Below are positions 56,971 to 64,000 of a stretch of DNA of 64,000 bases, one piece after another. The DNA comes from Rhyzopertha dominica. Lineage: Eukaryota; Arthropoda; Insecta; Coleoptera; Bostrichidae. The translations under genes and the position numbers were made by a program. Where the stretch lies: contig QCXZ01000137.1 of NCBI GenBank assembly GCA_025024175.1, forward strand, positions 69,192,680-69,256,679, in the 5' to 3' direction. Numbering within the stretch: the stretch's first letter is position 1; the number at the start of each line of letters is the position of its first letter. The notes under the pieces were generated by a model. That model had not been told where the DNA came from and made no database searches. It was given only the letters and a program-made list of their open reading frames with translations.

Positions 56971-58211
56971 ATGGGACTGCGTGCAGCCTCGGTGAGGCAT
57001 CCCCATGTGGTCATGGCCCCAGCCTTGACAGAAACAAATCAGTCACAGAATTTTAAACTGTCATCGAATGTGCATCCCCAGCCCACCTCGCCTATTAATG
57101 GTTTGGAAGATAGCAACGTGTATATTTCACGTGAAAGCGAATTTAAAAACGATTCAGACGACAAGAATGCATTTGATAATTTAAACACCCTCGCCTTGGC
57201 ATCAGAACTGTTAAAAGATAATTGTTGCTTGGGTGAAATTAGCAAAGCCTCGGATAATATAATGAATAGCGGTTCACTCTCTATGGGTGACCAAGAAGAC
57301 AAAATGGGAAAAAACGGTTTAGAATCTGTCTCGACAGGGTTGAAAGACAAAAGTGATGTCGATCAACTGCTAAATAATCTCAGTCCAGTTCTGCCAAGCA
57401 CTGACAGTGACGTAGGACAAAATGTCGAAGAAATCATGCAGGTGGTTCTTAGCACTATGGAGGGTGCCGGTGACAGGATTAGCCAGCCAAACGATCTTGC
57501 CAGTGACGCGGACAACATGTTTGCGCTGTCAAACACGGACCTTACGGGTAATTTGACTGCATTCGAGAAAGAACTTTTGAACGACGTCGATATGATGAGC
57601 ATAGGCATGGAAGAACCATTACTGGATAGATCTAAGGAAACACAAGCCAAAGACACCATAAATGAACTGAAGCAAAAACAGGCCAAGATGGAACGGAAAC
57701 TGGACTTTCTGCTACGGCGAGTGCGGAAAATGCAGGTTAGGTACATGGGACAGCATGTGAGTGGTGAAATCGCTGGTGTTTTCGAACACGTCCATCGGAC
57801 TTTAAAGAAACTCAAAGATAACGCATCATTACAAGTAGATTCGCCTCAAGAATCGGCCAAAAAGCCCAAGGCGATGTCATACAGTTCAACGAAGTCGCTT
57901 ATACGAAAGTTAGAAATGTCCACCAGTTTACAAGCTAGTGCTTCCTCTAGGCAGCGACATTCGCCACGGTATTTCGGTTCAGGTTCAGCTGAGCAAAACC
58001 TCGCCCGTGTTGGGATGGCCGGGATAACCGTCCTGCCCTCTTGGCAAGGGGATTGCAAACAGGAGCTCCAGAAAATTGTCGGATCGTTAGAAACGGAACT
58101 GAATCTGGCGCAGTCTGAGGTTGATTCCGAAGCTACAGTTAGCAGTTCTGGTGGGGAAAGTGCAGATGAAATGCAGAACTATAACAATCCTCACCAACAA
58201 CCACTTAGTAT
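56971..58211 (+). CDS. nsl1: NSL complex subunit 1 (KANSL1), first coding exon
   Basis: Product: scaffold of the nuclear NSL histone acetyltransferase complex, which recruits MOF/KAT8 to promoters for H4 acetylation. The first in-frame ATG is 56971. ATG 57013 gives MAPALTETNQ, closely resembling the MAPALT start of vertebrate KANSL1, and has the better context, so it may be the real start. Most of the exon is acidic and disordered. A coiled coil runs from KDTINELKQKQAKMERKLDF through RRVRKMQVRYM (about residues 228-265). SEVDSEATVSSSGGESADEM near the end matches the conserved serine/acid stretch just before the catalytic-partner region. The frame runs to TAA at 58215, but GTAAGT at 58212 is a strong donor that leaves phase 2 (AT), fitting the next exon. 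Continues at 63639. Confidence 0.8.
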
Positions 58212-61200
58212 GTAAGTAAAAGTTTTGATTATTAGNATCAGTTCATCAAAAATTCTACCTTAATGTTGCAAACATTAGGCTTTAAACATGTTAAAAAAAG
58301 AAAGTTGTTCCAGTTCAAAAGGCGTTGTAGCTCACTATTTCCCAAACTAGGGTTTTTACAGAGTTGCATTTTATTTGTCAATCATTAAGATTTAGCACAG
58401 ATACAACTTATATTTGTCTTGCACTTTTACTCTAGCTGATCTGTGAATCTTCGGCTTAAATTACAAACCTTTGTTTAAAGCATCCTGTTAGTATATTTTT
58501 TGAGGACTGTCGTTAAAAGGAAATTATATATATTAATTTTTACTATTAGTAGTATTTTGTTGCTAATAATATTTAATAGCAATATTTTTGATTGAGGAAG
58601 AAAACTTTTTGGAAAAGAATGTCAGTTGTATAGAATCTATTTAACTTGTTTTTTTGTCGCTTAGCTTTGTTATCAGCAGAATTATTTTGGTGAACATTTT
58701 GCTTTATCCATTTTAGCTACTACTCATTTAGCGCTAGTTAAGTCGTTGTCCTCATTATTTTATTGTATTTAGTATAAGCAGTAGATCAATTAAATATAGG
58801 TGACAAAAAATTAAATCGTCCATCCAACTCCTAGAAGTTATAAAATTATATTAAAGATTCTTGACTACCTTATGATTTAATAGACACATGGGTGTATTAA
58901 AATTATACTTCAAAGTAAAAAAATGTGCTTGATTCTCTTTGTATTTGGAAGTCTTAGCAAAATTTGAAAAATTTATCATCAGTAAGATATTTTACTAGGT
59001 TCAAAAAGTTTTAATTTAAATCTACAAATTTCTCATTGATGGAAGCTAAGTGTTTGTTCACTTGTCATTTTTTATGCATTCTTCAAAGATTAATAACAAT
59101 ATTACAGCTGAAATGGAAATATTGATATTAAAACAACCTCTTCTTGTGAACATCATTATTTTAAAACATTAATATTGTTAACTTTGATCTTTTGTTTCTG
59201 TTAAAAAATGCCGATTCTTTATTGCATAATATTATGCAACATTATCTTTATCATTTTGGTAGGTACTATNTAAATCTTTGAGAAACAAAAAGTCTGAAAA
59301 CGTCACAGTAATTCAATTCTCTTTGTTACTTTCTACTTGTTTTTTGCCAATNCTATTTGGTAAATACCTAACTTGTTTTGCAAAATGTTTTGTGTCAGGT
59401 TATTTTAAATTCAATATGAACGATACACTTTTTTTTTTAATATGGAGCGTGATGATAGTTGATATATTTGAATGAATGAACCCTTGCATAATCTTGTAAA
59501 ATACATTTATGTTGATATGATGAAGCCATATATTTGAGATAATGTTACATATTGAACATTTAAAAGCATTGATATCAAGGCTTGCTGTTTTAAAACGTAT
59601 ATAGTGTTATATTACAGCAGTGGACACAGTTGTGTGTTGAATTGGTTTCTGTTTGCTGAATTGTGTTGATAAAAGTGTGACAAGCTGTCTTAATTAAATA
59701 TTTTGTGATATATAATTTTATAATTTTACATTTGTGATGTTCAGTATATGGGATATTTACAGTTATTCAAGTTAATATTAAAACAATAATTAATAAAAGT
59801 ACATTGTGATAATCTTGTGTATTTTATACTAGGTACATAGCTTTGGAATGGAAGCTTAAATGTGACATTTCAATATATATAACTAGTTGTTGCCCGCCAC
59901 TTTGCTTGTGTAGAGTAAGGTGGTATAATAATGTTTCATGCTATTACTCTCAAACACTGAAACGTGTATATTTATTTATAATCAAAAGTCTAAAAATTAA
60001 GTTTCATGCTTCTAGCTTCAAAAATGATAGACTTCCAAACTTTCATCCCCTATTTCACCTTTTTAGGATTAGAATTTCCAGAAAATTTTCCTTGGCGGGT
60101 GTTAACATTATGAAGGGACCCTGCTGTCCAAATTTCATGTGTCTAACTTCAGTAGTTTATGCTCAGCGATGATGATTCGGTCAGTCTTCAGTTAGACCAT
60201 GTATTTTATAAGCACAGCACACAGTACTACAGGCCTTCTATGCCCATGTCTCTGTCTCTATCTTTCTTACCATATACTTTTCCTTATACTTCCTACCTCC
60301 TCCTCTTTCAAACGGTGCTGCACTCATTGGCATTCTGCTTACATGTCCTAGTGATTAAGTTATTTCTTCTCCCGTACCTCAATCTTTGTTTCATTACTTT
60401 GTATTAAAATTCAAAATTCATGCCCACAGTTTTAGTGCCTTAGACTGAGTACTTTTCTAAATTTGCTGTTATTGATATACTTTTTGTTTCATTTGTTACT
60501 TCAAATATTCTATTTCGTTTCACCAGACTTCTCTGTACTTCTTCTGTTTCATTACTTTCATTTTCAAGTAATCAAACCTCCACTTTCTTGAATGCTTATG
60601 TTTTATTTTTTGTTTTGAAGTGTTAAGTTATTTTGTTTTGGGTTTGTCTTAGTAAAGTTATCAAATTAGTAAAAACAGCACCTTTAGCCCGTGGTACCTT
60701 TTTTATGCCCACTTTATCATCCCAATTTTTACCTTTACTACCAGATTTTGCCTTTTTATGTTCTAAAATATCCTCATTTGTGCTGCTTGAGTAATCTTGG
60801 TTTTACTGTTTTACCCACCATTTAAAAGTATCTTCTTCAAATCCATGTTTGTTAATAAAGAAAGGCACTACATCCCTAGCCAATCATCTTTCACACTCAT
60901 TCCTTCGATATCTTTTCATTTTCTAACATTCCTTGTACAAACTTAAGTTTTGACAAAAATATCGTCCCCAGGCCTCGTTTTTGATTTCAAAAAATTTTAA
61001 AGACAGCTTATCTTTCATCTTTTGCAATTTATGCACATAAGCTATTTTTACCTTTTTGTTCCAGACATTTATGTAATATCACTTCTGAAGGAAAGGAAGC
61101 CTTTTGCACCCATAATCTTGAACTAGCTAATGATTGTGACGTACAGGCTCCTTTCCTATTTTACTGACTTCACCGATTTACAATTTATGTCACAACTGTA

Positions 61201-63638
61201 TTATAATTAAAATCTTCAAGGTCTTGAATCTGCAGCACAGATTGAGACCCGACAAGTTATGCTTGATTTGCATAGGCTAAAATACTTCAAAATTGGATTG
61301 TGTTGATTTTTAACATCAGTGTTTTCTTACCCCGAGCAAACTACATCATTTCTAGATTTCCTTTAAAGGTTTCTAATTGAGATTGCATACAACAACCGAC
61401 ACTTACATACAACTGAAATGAATTTTTGTATTTGTGTGTAATGCCCTAAAATTTTTACTAAAAAAATAAACACAATTTTGTCATAGTTGTTAAGTGTGGT
61501 AACTGTCTACCTCTGAAACAAGTGCGCTGTGTAAAGCTTAAGATCAGCGTATTTTGGTACAAACTATATTGTAACACCTAGGCGCCAGAGGTTCCCAACA
61601 TTAATATAACTTAAAGAACAATATTTGAAGTCAATCAACAATAATTATTACTTCACTTCAAGCTTTTCAATCAACTAAGTATGACCATCTGCTTCTGGAA
61701 GAAACTTCATTACTTCCCCTTCAGATTGTGGAATATGTTTGAAATACACTAACATAAACTACACACTCTAGGACGCTAACCTTGAAATGTTAATATTGTC
61801 ATAAAGCAATTTTGATTATTAACAAATTTCCTTGGATACAAATCTAGTAAAATAATAATTATGCAATGCATATGATTGGAAAGTGTATCCTTGTTGTCGT
61901 AATTGTCTTCTTTGAAGGTCAAAATGGATTCTGTCTGTTCTTGAAGTCTCTTCAAATATTTATTATCAGTAACAGATGGCTGCCATAATATACTCAAAAG
62001 AAAATTTTGTATGATGGTGGTTTTGAAAATGTATGAGCAAGCCATAATAAAATAAAAGTCGCTATTAATAATAATGCAATACACAATTACACCTTTTTTG
62101 CAAAATAAAATTGCATATTTTGTTGAAAAAAGTAGAATTCAAAAAGTAAATGTGAATTTGAAAAGGCAAGCAGCAGAAAAAGTTCAAACAAGATGCTAAC
62201 TTGTACGAAATAAATGGTATCTTTGCAGTCTTTTCAGCGGTTTTTTTTTACCCATTTGTCGATTTATGTGGGGGAATAAAAAAATTGATAATTTCTATTT
62301 ACCGGCAGAACCACTGCTATAGTTTGACACAATATTTTATAATTTTAATTGTTTTGCAAAACTTCACACATATTACTCTGAACATATAATAACGCATGTC
62401 ACTGGTGGGCTCTGTATCACACTATATTCTATCTCTTACTATAGCTGTCTACCACACTGGCTATGAATGTGAACCGTAATTGATACGGTTATCACCTGTC
62501 CATGCGAATACCTTGTATCTACTATCGTGGTTGATTATAAACAGAGGCGGTAGCTGACAACAAATCAACTGTGTCTATTATTTGCTACATATCCTCCTAA
62601 TGACGTTATTTGGTGCAAGCGAATATAATAGACACATAGGTGGATATAATAAATGCCAATTTAATATTTTTTTTGCATTTATGTTCTTCATTGTCTGGTA
62701 CAAGATCTTCATTGAGTTTAAAGTCGCAGAGATAGATGCCTTAAGTGAAGTTTAACACAAATGTTGCAGGGCTCTTTTATCAAAAAACCTTTGGAATATC
62801 CAAACAAAAAGATTCATCTTATAAACTCCAGAATTCATGATCTTACACTCCAGTAAACAAAGATCTAGTTTTTCTTTATAACTTAATCATCAAAACTTAT
62901 TTATGATCATTAATTTAATATTATCATTAATTAATTAAACTTAATTCTATGCTCATCCATCGATATAAGTATGTTGTAGACTGAGCTTTTTAAATGTCGT
63001 GCAACATTTGATTATGGTGATTTTGAAGTCTTTAAACAACTTCTTAATTTTCAAAAAGCGCAATCACAGAAGCCGGCTTTTTGTAGTTCTATGTAAAAGT
63101 AGCCTTAATAACAAAAAGTTTGGCCCACACTGACATAATATACTAACATTTAACAAAACAACAGTCATTAAATTAACACTCTTATTTGTTTAAAATCTCA
63201 AAAGATATTGGTAACTCCCCAATTAAATTTTATACAAAAAGTTGCCTGAGGTTATCAAAAGTTTGGCCAACCCTGACAAATTTAAATCCTTGAAAAAATA
63301 AATTTTGAGACAAATTCTTATAAATTCTGTCATTGGAATTTTCTAGTGATATATTCTTGTTGTATAATTGGCCCACTGCATGATTTATTGCATTTTGACT
63401 TATTTTATTTACAAACTTCGTTAATTTTTTTAAATATTTTTTTATGATCTTAATCTTCACAGCTGTCCATGTGATTTCCAAACATGACTTTGCTCATTCA
63501 AGACTGTTTTTTTTATATTTTGCTTAACTCGAGAGTATATTGTGGCTCATGCCAATAAACTGAATTAATGGCAAAGTAAGGGCCTTATTTACATTTTATC
63601 ATTTTGACTCCGTCGTTTCACAGAAATCCGTGTTTCAG
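58212..63638 (+). other. nsl1 intron, 5427 bp
   Basis: Donor GTAAGT at 58212 and acceptor GTGTTTCAG ending at 63638. AT-rich, with no coding exon recognised in either strand. Open frames such as 59278-59475, 59843-60172, 60159-60407, 61776-62084 (minus) and 63230-63481 (minus) have no motif. A second acceptor TTTCACAG ends at 63623. Confidence 0.6.
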
Positions 63639-64000
63639 ACAAAAACGAGCCATCTGGAGGTACGTCACGGACCGGGCGACGATAGCGGCCCACTGGACGT
63701 GGCTGCAGGCGCAAATATCCGACTTGGAATTCAGGATCCGTCAACACAATGAACTCTACCGTCAGATACGAGCCAGCAAGCCGTCCGTCCAGTTGGGCGG
63801 CGACAGTCCACCCCGCATCGTACCTTCTCCGCCGCCCAGTGCCGTTAATGGCTACCGTGGGCAGCTCCCGGGTGTCCCGCCCGTCACCAAGGTCGCGGAC
63901 GGCTCGGCGAACGGCGTGCTGCAGAACCACCCAGACGTGCAGTGCGCTCGGACAAGGCCGCTGGTCAGCTTTCGAAAACGCAAACTGTTGCAGCTCAACG
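63639..64000 (+). CDS. nsl1: NSL complex subunit 1 (KANSL1), second coding exon, runs off the window
   Basis: The phase fits: AT from the previous exon plus A gives Ile, then QKRAIWRYVTDRATIAAHW and TWLQAQISDLEFRIRQHNEL, then YRQIRASK. This is the most conserved block of KANSL1, a W.WLQ..ISDLEYRIRQ helix. A variable segment rich in proline follows, then CARTRPLVSFRKRKLLQLN, the CARTRP...KRR box. The exon is open to the window edge, so its 3' end is not seen. GC content rises compared with the first exon. The 113-codon minus-strand frame 63589-63930 is a shadow. Confidence 0.88.

Noticed and set aside
57039..57815. Minus-strand frames of 103 and 150 codons
   Set aside because: They are shadows of the nsl1 coding exon, which has clear family motifs on the plus strand.
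63589..63930. Minus-strand frame of 113 codons at the window end
   Set aside because: Shadow of the conserved KANSL1 exon on the plus strand.
1..64000. CRISPR arrays, bacterial operons, tRNA or rRNA genes
   Set aside because: No regularly spaced direct repeats, no ribosome-binding-site spaced gene rows and no cloverleaf or rRNA signature noticed; a tRNAscan-SE run would be decisive for small tRNAs.

Overview
The window looks like AT-rich nuclear DNA from an insect. The evidence is short spliced introns of 49-54 bp next to one of 5.4 kb, animal genes with clear homologs (methionine synthase reductase and the KANSL1/nsl1 scaffold), and transposons typical of arthropods: Penelope, BEL/Pao, Gypsy, Jockey-type, mariner, P-like and PIF/Harbinger. 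The exact order is not decidable from this sequence. Isolated n bases (for example near 11245, 21640, 23044, 39579, 44541, 58236 and 59270) are unresolved assembly positions.

Layout. From 1 to 33.5 kb there is no intact host gene that I can recognise. This part is a graveyard of nested repeats: a P-like element keeping a THAP exon (393-1367), a hairpin MITE (1711-1872), a THAP fragment split by a Penelope-like element with a 12-bp target duplication (2746-4290), a MITE (5158-6020), a TTAA-flanked element nested in a palindromic element (6350-7725), a Jockey-like RT scrap (8245-8529), a mariner relic (10270-10770), a second Penelope-like element (11270-12171), an unassigned ORF (12372-12893), DNA-transposase scraps (13330-14084), a CpG-rich island (14860-15110), a decayed Gypsy element (16345-19400), a 140+140 bp near-perfect palindrome (22921-23200) inside a larger inverted repeat, a Penelope 3' end (26511-26663), a second Gypsy relic (28690-29740), a mariner with complete ends inside a satellite-like repeat (29831-31155), and a 5'-truncated non-LTR retrotransposon (32360-33465).

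From 33.5 to 53 kb a SIAH-like RING/zinc-finger gene (38386-45341) is split by a 5.87-kb BEL/Pao retrotransposon. The element has 400-bp LTRs that are identical except at one n, and a 5-bp duplication TTGTT. Removing the element and one duplication restores the reading frame exactly. The element itself has an internal deletion between protease and reverse transcriptase. Further on is a 3.9-kb DNA transposon with unusually long (about 1.1 kb) terminal inverted repeats and a decayed DDE transposase (49102-52989).

From 54 to 64 kb two conserved host genes lie head to head. The last three recognisable exons of methionine synthase reductase are on the minus strand (54097-55459). They cover the connecting, FAD and NADPH domains; the N-terminal flavodoxin domain is not found. 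On the plus strand are a candidate leader, the first coding exon and the start of the next coding exon of nsl1/KANSL1 (56971 to beyond the window end), separated by a 5427-bp intron. MTRR reactivates cobalamin-dependent methionine synthase; KANSL1 scaffolds the NSL histone acetyltransferase complex. They share an intergenic promoter region but no obvious pathway.

The most notable items are the frame-precise BEL insertion into the SIAH-like gene, hammerhead-like cores in the 3' ends of several Penelope elements (including one inside the palindrome), the long-TIR transposon, and the missing MTRR flavodoxin domain.
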